The notes: generated by a model from the sequence alone, not told the origin. A stretch of DNA of 64,000 nt from Diatrype stigma (GCA_022225965.2 JAKJXP020000001.1:682001-746000), one strand, 5' to 3'; positions 12,075 through 23,123 are shown, counted from the stretch's first letter. Made by a program: numbers and translations.

Positions 12075-13624
12075 ATGTCATCCTCAACATCATCCCTCGT
12101 GAACAAAGCCGCACCAGGCGCACCGTACTTCACGCCGGCGCAGGAGCCGCCCGCCGGCACGGCGCTGGCGGGTGACGCGGCCCCGGCCCCGGCATCAACA
12201 CCAACACCGACACTGTTCCAACCCCTGCAGATCCGGGCCATGGCGCTGCAGAACCGGTTCGCCGTGTCGCCCATGTGCCAGTACAGCGCGGCCGACGGGC
12301 ACGTGACGGACTGGCACTTCGCGCACCTGTCCCAGTTCTTCCTGCGGGGCGTCGCGCTGACCATCGTCGAGGCCACGGCCGTCACGGCCAACGGCCGCAT
12401 CACGCCCGAGGACTCCGGCCTGTGGAAGGACAGCCAGAAGGAGCCCCTGCGCCGCATCGTCGACTTCGCCCACTCCCAGGGCCAGAAGATGGGCATCCAG
12501 CTCGCCCACGCCGGCCGCAAGGCGTCGACCGTCGCGCCGTGGCTCCGGGCCGCCCGTAAGTAACTTCCCCCAAAACCCTTATGCAATGTTCTGTTCTTTC
12601 TTTCCTCGAGTTAGTGTAGTCCGGGGTAGAGGGGCCGAGTTCTCTTCAATGGGAGTCTTTGCTCTACCGCTAGAACATACGAAAACGGTGTGTTTAATAG
12701 CTAACCCCAGACGCTGCAGAGCCGTGGCTTTCAGCGGAGTCCTTCCTGGCCGCGCCCGAAAACGGCGGCTGGGCCGACAACGTGTGGGGGCCGAGCGCGA
12801 TCCCGTTCGCGGACGGCTACGCCACGCCGAAAGCGATGACGGCCGAGGACATCGCGGGGTTCGTGCGGAGCTTCGCCGAGGCGGCGCGGCGCGCCGTCGA
12901 CGTCGGCTTCGACTGCATCGAGATCCACGGCGCGCACGGCTACCTGCTGTCGGAGTTCCTGTCGCCGCTCAGCAACCGGCGGACGGACCGGTACGGCGGC
13001 AGCTTCGAGAACCGCACCCGCCTGCTGTTCGAGGTAATCGCAGCAGTGCGGGCCGTGGTGCCCGCGTCCTTCCCGCTGCTCCTGCGCGTCTCGGCCACCG
13101 AGTGGATGGAGCACGCGGCGGGCACGGTCGGCGCGAGCTGGGACCTGGAGCAGACGATCCGGCTGGCCAAGCTGCTGCCCGACGCCGGCGTCGACCTGCT
13201 CGACGTCAGCTCGGGCGGCAACCACCCCGACCAGAAGATCGAGCTGCACCCGTACCACCAGGTCAACCTGGCGGGGCGGATCCGGGAGGAGCTCAGGAAG
13301 GAGGGCAAGAAGCTCCTCATCGGCGCCGTCGGCCTCATCACCACCGCCGAGATGGCGCGCTCGATCGTGCAGGAGGGCAAGGACCAGGCGGCCGCGGGAA
13401 GCGGCAGCGGCAGCGGCAGCGGTGCCGGCGCTGCGTCCCAGGATACGGCCGTCGAGGTCGCCGAGGAGTCCGGCCCGACGACGCAGGCGGACCTCGTGCT
13501 CATCGGGCGCCAGCTGCTGCGCGAGCCCGAGTTCGTCCTCCGCTGCGCGCAGAACCTGGGCGTCGACGTCAAGTGGCCCAACCAATACCACCGCGCCCAC
13601 TGGCGGAAGGGGGAGAAGCTCTAG
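12075..13624 (+). CDS. Old Yellow Enzyme family NADH:flavin oxidoreductase (YqjM/NamA type)
   Basis: Flavin (FMN) ene-reductase of the classic TIM-barrel Old Yellow Enzyme family. Exons 12075-12555 and 12720-13624 give 461 residues. The ATG at 12075 (GCCATGTC) is preferred to the in-frame start at 12000. Family marks are the SPMCQYSA motif with the YqjM-type flavin-modulating Cys68, the barrel motif [10 protein letters not shown], the substrate-binding pair in [17 protein letters not shown], the [12 protein letters not shown] loop, and a C-terminal FMN phosphate segment ([15 protein letters not shown]). The first 45 residues are an Ala/Pro-rich extension. A Gly-Ser and Ala-rich insert (about 13395-13470) interrupts the barrel before the phosphate-binding strand and is absent from bacterial relatives. 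The acceptor may be 12711 or 12720; both keep frame, and the CTAAC branch-like sequence just before 12710 suits the second better. The natural substrate is unknown. Confidence 0.93.
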
Positions 13625-14851
13625 ACTACCTTAGGTGGGTTAGTGAGTAAGGAGGGGCGAGGACAAGCAAGTACAAGTAGATATTCGTCTGCCTGACCAG
13701 ACGATAACTGACTAAGTATTTAGATATAGAGATGAAACTCACCATGATGAGGTGAGATGAGTTGAGACGAGGATATGAGAAATGACGTGCGCAAACGACT
13801 TTACCAAGAGATCGTAGATATCATTGCCTAGATAGAAACAACCAATAAACATCACGGAGATGGACGATGTTGAAGCTTCAATTGATGCATGTACCTGCAT
13901 GATATCTTAATCTTGTTATACATGCTATACCTGTATGCAACCCCCGTCTGACACACTCTACCTACCTACGTATAAGTTACAGCCTGCGTATACAACCCGC
14001 GTATAAGTCTGAACACGCCATTGTCCAATAAGCCCCTATTCTCCCACAAGAAGTCCTCTATCAACGTCACATCGTCATCGTCGTCGTCATCGTCATCATC
14101 AACATCAATATTTCTTTTTTCATCAGGGGCGGAACTAGAAAAAGAACCAAAACCAACCCCCTCCCCTCCAAAAAACTGGGATCGCAACTCGTCTTCTGGT
14201 CGTCCCACGTAGCTAGCCGGGCTGCTGCTGTATTACCTGGCAAGGCGCTGCTGCTGTGCCCGCTGTGCCCGCTGTGCCTCAAGCTCCGGCCTCTCGGCAT
14301 TCAGCCCGGTAGGGTGGAACGGGGTCATCGGGTCATGCTCTGCTCCACCAGAACTGCGACGCTACGCTGCCCAGCCTACCAGTAACCACTCCCAGCGGCC
14401 AGCGGCCAGCGCCCTCTCCCCCTACCTGGAAACTATCCGCGAGCCCTGCCCTCGCGCCTACAGCGACTTGTTCACCTACCAGCCTGCCTAACTGTATTGT
14501 ACATTACACACCACTGACTTACCTTACCCCTCTTGAGCACCCCGCGGAGCGCACGCCATGGTACAAGTACGCACGCCTGCGTTTCCGTATTTGGGTCATC
14601 CGAACAATTGATTGCTTGGTTGATCGATGGATCGATGCGACGGTGTTTTATTTTTATTCGAGCATTTTATTCCATCCGGCACAATTCCTTATTTTCATTT
14701 TCATTGAACTACTTTTTTTATTTTTGATTTGCGTCCAATGGCTTTGTTCGTGAGAGGAATATGAGCGAGATCTCACCGCCAAGAATTTTCACACGAACAC
14801 AAACACATAGCAGTTGTTTAAGCGTGGGCGAGAGACCGTTTCATTCCAACA
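13625..14851. other. Intergenic region with GAT/ATC-rich simple repeat
   Basis: No supported gene. A run of TCATCG/TCGTCA trinucleotide-like repeats at 14068-14108 produces misleading poly-Ser or poly-Asp open frames. Short CAGCGG/CTGCTG patches follow at 14220-14400. Confidence 0.5.
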
Positions 14852-15998
14852 ATGGGTTCGCTGGATACCTCGGACGATGAGTTGACGGTTCTGGTCACAG
14901 GGTTTGGTGCACGTCTTCCCTCCTTATTTCCTTCGTCCTGTATTTTATATATATACAACACATGCTTTTTCATGGTGGCATTGCATTGCCTACTTCCCTG
15001 AGATGACGGAAAAATAAGAAGGAAGGAAGAAAAGAACAACCTTGCTTGCTACACGGAGATGGACTTTCAACTAACGCAAGTGTTATCTATCTACCTATCT
15101 AGCCTTTCAAGGAACTCTACCCCCGGAACCCGTCCTGGGAGATAGCCTCGTCGCTGCCGGACTATCTCCCGCCGGAGCGGGCCAAGGACGCGTCGGCGCG
15201 TCGGCCGGTGGGCTCGTTACCCCTGCTGCCCAGGGTCCGGATCCTCGTGCACCCCGAGCCGATCCGCGTGAACTACGAGGTCGTCCGGGACCTCGTGCCC
15301 ACGCTCTGGGACGGCAGCGCCCCGGGGCAGCGGAAGATCGACTTCGCCGTCCACATCGGCATGGCGGGCCCGCAGGCCGTCTACAACCTCGAGAGGCTCG
15401 CCCACCGGGACGGGTACCGGCTGAGGGACGTCGACGGCAACCTCCTGGGCGACGAGGAGAGGCGCAAGCGCGAGGGCGAGGACTGGGCCTGGCACGGCGT
15501 GCCCTCGGAGCTCACCACCGAGCTGGACATCGAGGAGATCTATAAGACTTGGGTCGAGCGAAGCCCGGTAGGTCGCCCACTTCTCTTCCCACCCACCCCC
15601 TTTCCGCTACATCCCTGGCATATCTTACCCCCTGTCCACATATTTGAAATCTACCTGTTTTATCTTTCTTCCCCCCTTAAAACCTTTGGGGGGCACTCAT
15701 GTCAGTTAGTCGGACAAGCCACTGACACACAAGCTCCTACCCCGCAAACCAGAAAACCGAGGGGACGACGTTGGGAATCTCCGACGATCCGGGCCGCTAC
15801 CTGTGCGACTTCATCTACTTCTCGAGTCTGGCGCACTTGTGGAAGCAGCAGCGGCCCCGGAAGCTGCTCTTCCTGCACGTGCCCGCCGGGTCTTCCGCCG
15901 AGAAGGTGGCGCTGGGGCGGGAGCTGATGCTGCAGCTGATCCGCTCCATTGCCGAGAGCGAGGTCGGCCGGAGGGGGGAGAAGAAGAGGTCGTCGTGA
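14852..15998 (+). CDS. Pyroglutamyl-peptidase I (C15 cysteine peptidase), 255 aa
   Basis: Cytosolic cysteine peptidase that removes N-terminal pyroglutamate from peptides. Exons 14852-14908, 15103-15567 and 15753-15998 give 255 residues, close to fungal relatives. Exon 1 ends in VLVTGFG and exon 2 begins PFKELYPRNPSWEIA, together the N-terminal signature of the family. The catalytic triad is visible: Glu116 in YNLERLAHRDGY (after HIGMAGPQAV), Cys192 in DDPGRYLCDFIYF, and His216 in LLFLHVP. The first intron (14909-15102) only works with a GC donor (GGT|GCACGT), since any GT donor nearby breaks the frame. The second intron (15568-15752) has a normal GTAGGT donor. The third exon could also begin after the AG at 15760-15761, with loss of three residues. 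Confidence 0.9.
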
Positions 15999-16903
15999 AC
16001 TAGCTCTACGGCAAACGTGCCAATTCATATTTATCATTTTCAAGATATGAAGTTGGGTATTATTCTCTGAAAATTAAAACTTGGCAAAGAAGGGGCCAGG
16101 CCTATGAAGGCTTGCTGAAGTATTCGTGCGCACAGTGTTGTAACTATAGTATGCAAATGGTGCCAGGTTTAACACGGGTACACATGTACACCCAGGTGCC
16201 TCTAGATTGGAAAGCAAGGTCCGGGATCAGAAATTGCCTACTACAATGAACCGAGGTCTGTTGAGTAGGCTTCAACTACTTCATCAAACATTGCAGTTGC
16301 TATGACATGTGCGACCCTATCACCGAGGTCAGGTATGCGTCCCGTGATCATACCTCAGGAGTCACTCCATGAACCAGCTAGATCTTTGTAGGGAAATACT
16401 CCCAAATTAAGAGCTATCCATGCATGTTTCATTCTACCATACCTATGGTACGATGTTCACGAGTAACGAGATCATTGCATGCTTTACTTACTAGGCTTGA
16501 TCGCAGCATGGCACAAAGCTAAAGACATTACACGCAAGTCCGGCTCCTGGTTTAGGGAGAGAGGATGCAGGTGAAACCTTGATCAAGTCAGTCTATTGAC
16601 TCTATAGTCTGCCTTGTGCCCTTCGTATTTCAGCGATTGGCAGAAAGACTACCGAGACCTGAAAGGCTGATATTGATATATATGCTGTGGACGAAGAGTA
16701 AGCCCTCTCCCCTGTTCATCCTCTCATCCTTCTCATTTATCACAGCATAACAGTCCGCCGAACGAGAGGACTAGAGAGTTCTGTTTGCCTGTACTTTCAG
16801 CAATGTGTGTGCCACAGACGAGGGGTAGTCATATCCTCCCACCATCACAACCCCGTGCCGCCTTCGGACCGGATCATAAAGTTCACCAATCCGGGATTCG
16901 CCC
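15999..16903. other. Intergenic, nothing seen
   Basis: Spacer between the peptidase and the small Cys-rich gene. No coding, repeat or RNA signal was recognised. Confidence 0.5.
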
Positions 16904-17185
16904 CTACCGAGCAGCCTTCGGGGGGTACTTGGTCCCGCCCACGTCGACCTTCGGCTCGCAGGTGCACCACTCATCCGCGGGGATGGCGTCGAGGACCCCG
17001 GGGATGTGGCTGCCGCATCCGAACCACGACGTCTTGCCTGTCCGTATGTGATTAGCCGCAAAGTGAAATTTTCAAGTAGAAACGTCGCGAGAGAGAGTGT
17101 GTGTGTGTGTGAGTTGTTATATGTGCTAAACAAAATTTTAAGCTAAGTACATACTGCACTGGTTGCAGGTCGCCTTCATGCACAT
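16904..17185 (-). CDS. Small conserved cysteine-rich protein (54 aa, two exons)
   Basis: A short two-exon gene that frame-based searches miss. Minus-strand exons 17185-17155 and 17037-16904 are joined through a GTATGT donor and an ACAG acceptor. The product starts MCMKATCNQCSKTSWFGCGS, continues HIPGVLDAIPADEWCTCEPK, and ends in a Lys/Pro-rich tail (KYPPKAAR). The spacing CxxxxCxxC, then GCGSHIP, then CTC looks like a compact metal-binding (zinc ribbon-like) fold. From memory, similar very short proteins with the phrase GCGSHIPxVLD are widespread in fungi and have no established function; a database search is needed to confirm this. The intron (17154-17038) carries a GT microsatellite. There is no signal peptide, so the protein is probably cytosolic or nuclear. 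Confidence 0.8.
17093..17113 (+). repeat. GA/GT dinucleotide microsatellite inside an intron
   Basis: A GAGAGAG run followed by about eight GT units, lying in the single intron of the small Cys-rich gene. Confidence 0.75.
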
Positions 17186-18151
17186 CTTGACTGTGTGGGA
17201 GATGGAGGCTCTGGATTTGGTGTATATCTCTAGTTGGTCTCTAGACGATGATAAAAAAGAACGCGAGGTAATTCGTGCGGTTCCGACCGATGAGTATTGG
17301 ATAAGTACTGGCTCGGTAGGTTATAGCTCAGGTAGTTTGGTGTTGAAATTAATTATGTAGGTAGTGGTCTATAAGAGGTAGGCGGATAGTTCGTTGGTAG
17401 GGAGGATGTAGGTAATTAGCAGCTTGTTATATAAATACCTTCACTTCACACTAGCCGGCTAAAGGAGGGAGGGATATCTCCGAGGGGGGGTATCTGGAAG
17501 TCCCCGGCGCTGCCGCTCATCGGCGAAGATGTAGAGAAGATACACCTAGTTATACTAGTGGGCGGCGAACGAGTAATTACATACGAAGGTTCGGGGCCAA
17601 AAGTTCCCGCACTCCTGCGCACTATACTTGGCGCTTTGCTGGTGCGGGAACTTTTGGCCCCGACCTTCGTAGTCGGCGACTACTTCTTGGGGTACTTACA
17701 TTTTAGCGTGCCACTCCCTCTAGGCGAGGACCATATACTTGGCTCCATAACTCCTTATCCACTTCACCATCGGCGATTAACCACTGGCCCATATCCAGGG
17801 AAGCACCAGTCAGTCAGTATGCACAAAATGTCGTTCTTCCAAAGATGCAACTTTAACCCAGCGTACGAACGGGTATCGCCATAGATATGACAATGAACTC
17901 ATAGAGCCGGCAAAGTATAGACACGGTCTTCATGACTTCGGAAAACGTGAGAGGTTATCCTCCCTGGAACTTCCCCGCGAGTAATAGTCGCTTGACAACA
18001 TCAGGGGCGCCCCTTTGAATACTTAGTGGGCATTTAAGGGAGTAATCTACCATGGATCCAAGCAAGGACATTATCATTCCATATCTATCCACGATGCACG
18101 CTCCCTTGCCAATGCAACACCTCCCATCGTATCCTGTTATCTCTCTCATAT
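17186..18151. other. Intergenic region holding a long hairpin-forming inverted repeat
   Basis: Apart from the inverted repeat at 17582-17671 I see no gene or element. Open frames across 17558-17884 are explained by that repeat and random sequence. Confidence 0.5.
17582..17671. repeat. Near-perfect 30-bp inverted repeat with 29-nt loop
   Basis: The left arm 17582-17612 and right arm 17642-17671 are reverse complements over 30 bases, with one extra T in the left arm. The arm runs from TACGAAGGT through GGGGCCAAAAGTTCCCGCAC. The loop is 17613-17641. Transcribed from either strand it would form a very stable hairpin. No target-site duplication is evident at the edges, so it may be a foldback relic or a structured regulatory site. 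Confidence 0.85.
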
Positions 18152-20403
18152 TCACAACCCATCACCACTACCACCACCACCACCAAGAATCCTCAACCCC
18201 CCCTCGTAATCCCACTCGACCCTGCCCTCCTGCACGGCCCGCAGCAGGTCCGGGGACAGGACCTCCTTCTCGCCCGTCTTGGGATCCCAGTCCCAGCCCT
18301 CCTGCATCCACAGCCAGCGGAGGTACGCGCGAAGCTCCTTGTCCTCGGGCATGACGCGCATCCACTCTGGCTGGAAGACTCCTCCTCCTCCTCCCCCACC
18401 AGTAGCGGTAGTAGTAGGGGAAGCCCCTTTCCCCCGCCAGTCCTCCGCCCGGCCTAGCAGCACGTCTCGGCAGAAGATGCGCCAGCTGTCGAGGGCGTAG
18501 CGGCCCTGCGTCATATGGCCGATCTCCCACGCTGTCGCTGCGTCTGTAGGGCGTATATTCGGATTCGGGTTCGGATTCGGGTCTAGTTCCGGGTCTGCAA
18601 AGCGTTCGTCTTCTTCTTCTTCTCTTTCTCCTTCTCCCTCCCCTCCCCCTTTTTGTCCTTCTTCTACGTCACTACCGCCAGTCATCATCATCATCATCGG
18701 CTCGCAAACCCCCGGATACCCGCCCCCCACCTTGAACCGGACCCCGGCCCTCGGCGGCCTCTCCGTCCACGCGCGCGCGTACCGCTGCACGGCCGCGGCG
18801 CGGACCCGCCCCAGGCCCAGGTGCCCGATCCTGTCGGCGATGGCGCCTACATCCGCTTCTCGCGCGAGGGCCTCGGCCGTCGGGTACCGGTCCATGAGCG
18901 CGCGGAACACGGGGATCGCCGCCGTCCCGTGCGTCCGGATCAGGAACGTCACGGCGATCAGCAGCCGGAACGGGTCGGACGCCAGCTCCTCCTGGATCAG
19001 GCCGAAGCGCGGCGCGTCGAGGCGCGGGAAGGGCAGCGCCGAGACGGTGTTGCGGGGTGGGCGTGGGCGTGGGCGTAGACGCCGCTGCGGGGGGTTAGAC
19101 GTGGTGGTGGTGGTGGTGGTGGTGGCGGCGAAGAAGTGTGACGTTTTCGTGCGTTTTGGCGTTCGGATTGTGGCTGATGGTGTTAATTTTGGTGAAACAT
19201 TCCCGGTTTGATTGTTGGTGGCAGCAATAATAACAGGGACTGAGCTTTCGTTCTGCGGTGGTCCTTTGAGACCGCTTTGCTCAGCAGGGACTTGTTGTGT
19301 ACTGGGCGGAAGGATCCCGGGCAGCTCTCTAGGAGCTGGGGACGGTGGCGGCGAAGGAGGACTTCTCTGTATATGTGCTTCAAGTCGACAGTGCTGCAGG
19401 ACTTCAGAACCACCCATAGGCTCCTGGCCACCACCTATGAGTGGCTGTCTTTTAAAGAGGCGCCGCCGTCGTCTACAGATGCAACATCGTCCGACATCGT
19501 CAGTGGTGTTTGGTTCCCCGGACTCCGGCTTGGTTCTAGTGCGGTGGCGGCGGCAGCATTGTCTTCGGTCCGGTACCATGTAGAGGCTTCCTGAAGCATC
19601 GGTGTGCCACCATTGTCCAACAACTGCTGTCTTCGCATTTTCTTCAACTTTCTCCTCTGTGACCTGGACAGACCGTCTGTCTGCTGCTCCTGCTGTGTCT
19701 GTTCCGATTCAGGTAGAGGCTGTGATTGTGATTGCAGTAGTGGTTCTAGTTGTGGCTGTGATGGCAGTGGCTGGGCCGGAACTTGCGGTTGACGAGGTTG
19801 AGTAGAAGCAGCAGCAGCAGCATTCGCCCAATATGGCGAGTTTTTGTTCTGGTCCTTATCCCCCTTCCTTTTCCGCTTGATGCCCTTCTTCTTTTTATTT
19901 AGAGATGACGATGGAGGAGGAGGAGGAGGTGGTGGTGATAACAACGCGCTCCCTTCTCTCCGATAATGCTGATTTAGCATGGCTTCGTGATCCGCGGACC
20001 ACTGCTCCACGGCATGAGGCAGCACGAGTTGCGAGAGAAAGGTTAGGAGGTCCTGACCGGCGAGGGGGTCGCCGCGGAAAGCAGCGGCTTTCTCCTTCAT
20101 AGCCGTGGCGCACGAGATCATCTGATCCCATTCCTCCACGCCGCGCAGCAGGCTGTGCGTGGTGAAGTGCTTAATGTCCTCGTCGGTGCCCCGGTTCTGG
20201 GCAATGGCGAGGCCGAGCTCTCTTCTCTCATCTTCGCTCTTGGACTCGAATCCCCACATGTAGTCGTCCGCGAGGCTGACCAAGGCTCCCTCATCGTCAG
20301 CCACTTTTGTTTGTTGGTGACTTGGTTCTACCAGGGCTGTAGTGCCAACGCTTTCTGTAGCGTGCCCCAAGGCTTGGCATTCAACGGGTTGAAGATCCAT
20401 CAT
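18152..20403 (-). CDS. MBD4-like HhH-GPD DNA mismatch glycosylase, reading frame broken by a -1 shift
   Basis: Base-excision repair glycosylase of the MBD4/HhH-GPD superfamily (expected to remove T or U from G mismatches, in the nucleus). The N-terminal part (20403 to about 19450) starts MMDLQPVE, has a folded-looking stretch (ADDYMWGFESKSEDERRELG) and then poly-Pro, Lys-rich and Gln-rich linkers. The catalytic part lies in the next frame down to 18152: DPFRLLIAVTFLIRTHG, the hairpin region IGHLGLGRVRAAAV, and YALDSWRIFC with the catalytic Asp codon at 18490-18488, followed by ELRAYLRWLWMQEGWDWDP. The upstream frame closes at 19435-19437, yet both halves read naturally up to about 19450. A -1 shift at the heptamer T TTA AAA (19456-19450) joins them into about 750 residues. 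No donor or acceptor pair with a usable phase was found. It may be a missing A in the sequence, a real mutation, or programmed frameshifting. Confidence 0.8.
19450..19456 (-). other. Candidate -1 slippery heptamer (U UUA AAA)
   Basis: On the minus strand the zero-frame codons TCT TTA AAA end in a textbook X XXY YYZ heptamer. Slipping back one base enters exactly the frame that carries the glycosylase domain, five sense codons before the zero-frame stop (19437-19435). The same result would follow from one A lost from the run of four. Confidence 0.45.
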
Positions 20404-21532
20404 AGGAACCGACTTGGATATCAGGCGACCGTCGCTGATATGTATGAGATATGAATGTTGATGAGAACTAGTCTTGAAGAAAAGTCGATGGGTCTTATAA
20501 TAATTCCATCAAGCCTGGATGCTGGTTGTTCGTTTGTAAGGAGAGTGGGGCACCTTCAAATTCCAATTCCAGATGTTGACATTGCCAATCAGGAGCTGAT
20601 TATGAACCAGCCCGTTTGTTGTTGAATACCTACAATAAGTACTTAGATGTATTCAAACGCACGAGGATCACCAATCCTCAATGTTTAAATATTTACTGAC
20701 AAGAAGCCTGTAAAATTGACTAGCTTGTTAATTCTTCGTATGCAAGTAAGAGAATTGGGTCAGTAGCCGGGGCTTGTCAAGTAATTACCTACGAAATACC
20801 TAGACTAACTACCTCCTAAATCACCATGGCTTTTATGGGTCAGCACATGCCTATTATTCTGGGTAGAATTAGTTGTTGGCTTTGCGACTACGTCAAAACA
20901 TACACAGGTAAAGATGCGTAGCCCGTGATACTTTAACTGAGAGAGGCTTCTTTATTCTGGTTTGTTGGCCTTTTAATGCTGCTGACTCAAGATATATACG
21001 TATGTAGGGAGTACTAAGCAGGCTGGCAGGGGGTATAATTTGGACATCCCCTAGAAGCGTCAATCTGACAACTTCCCATCTCATTGGCCAAGTAACCCAT
21101 CAGCCCTATAAAAATCACAAGTCGCCGGTATGGTCACAATGTAGCATAACCAATACCTACCTCTTAGTACATAATCGTAGACGGATTCATATTTGACAGC
21201 AATCAAATTTCTGGGCTTCCTGTTATCACCGAGACGGAATATCTCATTCCCACGCACCCTACCTGATCTAGCGTACAAACACTCACGCTGCATAGGTAGG
21301 TATATCAGCTGTCAAGAACTGTGTGTAAGGCTATTTTGAGCGAGTAGTTCTGTAGGTAGGGAGGTAGGTTGGTCTAAAATCGAGTAATTTTTTTTTTCAT
21401 ATACCTACACTCTACTCAGGACCCGGGATCGCTCCATCCCTTAAAAAACCTCAAAAGTGTCTTCCCTCCCCCGTCCATAAAATAAAGTAGCTCTATGGGT
21501 GGCGCCTAGTATTACATGCATGAGCTGGTGTT
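20404..21532. other. Intergenic, nothing recognised
   Basis: Promoter side of the glycosylase gene and 3' side of cytochrome c1. It contains scattered TACCTA/TAGGTA words and an 8-9 base T run near 21391, with no gene. Confidence 0.5.
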
Positions 21533-22878
21533 TTATAGGCGGATGTTGTTGTTGGCCTTCGGTGGGTCGTAGACGATCTTCCTCGTCTTGATTGCTGCCC
21601 ACTTGTACCGCTTCACCCAGATACTAAGCGCAGTGAGGACCGCAGTCACCGTTAGAACCTTCACGCCCGTCCGCTTCCGGTCATCCATCTCGGGTTCCGC
21701 GGCCCAGTTCAGGAACTCCACGACGTCCTTGGCCATCTGCGAGGTGGAAGCCGGGGTCTCGTCCTCGTATTCGACGAGGCCGTCATACAAGACACGAGCC
21801 ATAGCAATTCCGGTTCCGGGGAAGTAGGGGTTGAAGTTCAGGCCAGCACCGACATTGGCGCCGGCAGGGGGCTCCTCGGGGTATCCCGTTAACAAGCTGA
21901 AGATGTAATCGCAGCCACCGTGTCGGGCCTTGGTAATCAGACTCAAATCGGGGGGCAGGGCACCGTTGTTGGCAGCCCGCGCAGCCTCGTCGTTCTTGTA
22001 GGGTGCGGGAATATAGTCGGAGAGCTTTCCTGGTCGCTTCTCGATCTCACCCTCGTCATTGGGCTCGCTATCATACTCGTTCTCCTCGGCCATCGCCTTG
22101 GCTTCGTCGACTGTTAGGATGGTACCGACGAGAGTTCGGTAGGGGATACGGCTGAGAGAGTGGCAAGATGCGCAGACCTCACGGTAGACCTGGAAACCTC
22201 GACGAAGCCTTCGCATGTGAGTCTACGCTTCAGATAGCATCAGCCGGGAGTTGTTCACTTACGCCTGGTGGTCGAAGGTCTTTGTCCATTGCGCATGGAC
22301 CCAAGGGTACTTTGTAGGATGTAGACTGTAATAGACAAGTTAGCCGCAATATTCACGCTGGGCTGTGGCGGCAGCACTCTTCGTAAATGCACTTTTCGTA
22401 AATGCATCTCTGGACTCTGGATGGGAGCCATGGGCCTACTTAAGTAGATCCCGCAGATGTACATATGTAGACTAAATATGCAGCAAAGATGTTGGACTTA
22501 CCCTTCCTCGGCGGGGGTCATCGCATGTGCAGTAGGTCCGTAGAGGTGATAGTACCAGGCAACCGATCCGATAGCGACAGCTGTCGAGGCCACGGCGGCA
22601 ATGTTGAGCTTCGTAGGGGATTCGCTGGTGCTGGACGTCGAGACCGACCGCTGTATACCAGAATGGTCAGCTCTTATCTATACCTAGTTTCCCATATCGT
22701 GCACAGCCGTGAGACACAGTCCTTGCCAAAGCGGGTAAAATCTCTCGCCAGCAGGCAATGCACTTTCTCGGCAGGCTATTACGATTGTTCGTCGAGTCCG
22801 TACCTTAGAAACGGTGGCCGCGCCATTTCTAGCACCGTTCAGAATGCGCGTCGAGCGCAGGCAAGATCTTGCCAACAT
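21533..22878 (-). CDS. cyt1: Cytochrome c1, heme protein of respiratory complex III (320 aa, four exons)
   Basis: Membrane-anchored c-type cytochrome that passes electrons from the Rieske protein to cytochrome c in the inner mitochondrial membrane. Minus-strand exons are 22878-22804, 22650-22502, 22325-22263 and 22208-21533. The N-terminus [19 protein letters not shown] is a basic presequence; a hydrophobic sorting segment follows ([20 protein letters not shown]). The heme-binding motif is C108-A-S-C111-H112, preceded by [11 protein letters not shown]. The axial Met is in [14 protein letters not shown] (about residue 232). The C-terminal anchor helix is near 277-297 and is followed by a basic matrix tail ending NNNIRL. 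The last acceptor (GAAG|G) is not a strong one, but only it restores the family sequence HQALRRGF. Length and order of motifs match the family throughout. Confidence 0.97.
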
Positions 22879-23123
22879 GGTGGGCTCGCTGCTCCGCCGA
22901 CGTAGGATTCCGTTGAAGCAGGTTGACAAGGTCAATGGATCGGAGTGGGTGGGTGGTGGTGGTGGTCGTGGGTGGTGATAGTGGTCCGTCGGGCGTCGGG
23001 GAAAAGGTTGAACAGCTGATTTCTTGCTAGGACCAAGGCAAGCAGCATGGAGCAAAAAAGTGCTCAGGCTGTCTTCCACTCTGTGTCTCGCGGGCCTTAG
23101 CAATTGCGAAATAGTCCGTTCCC

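Noticed and set aside
12731..13600. Long minus-strand open frames opposite the Old Yellow Enzyme gene
   Set aside because: Mirror of GC-rich third codon positions; products are Ala/Arg-rich with no family motifs, while the plus strand shows the full enzyme.
13966..14212. Poly-Asp or poly-Ser coding frames
   Set aside because: Product of a simple TCATCG repeat; the minus frame starts with GTG and no exon structure is supported.
12075..15998. Idea of a metabolic gene cluster (reductase, peptidase, transcription factor, transporter in one window)
   Set aside because: The genes are dispersed housekeeping functions far apart, and no backbone biosynthetic enzyme (PKS, NRPS, terpene cyclase) is present.
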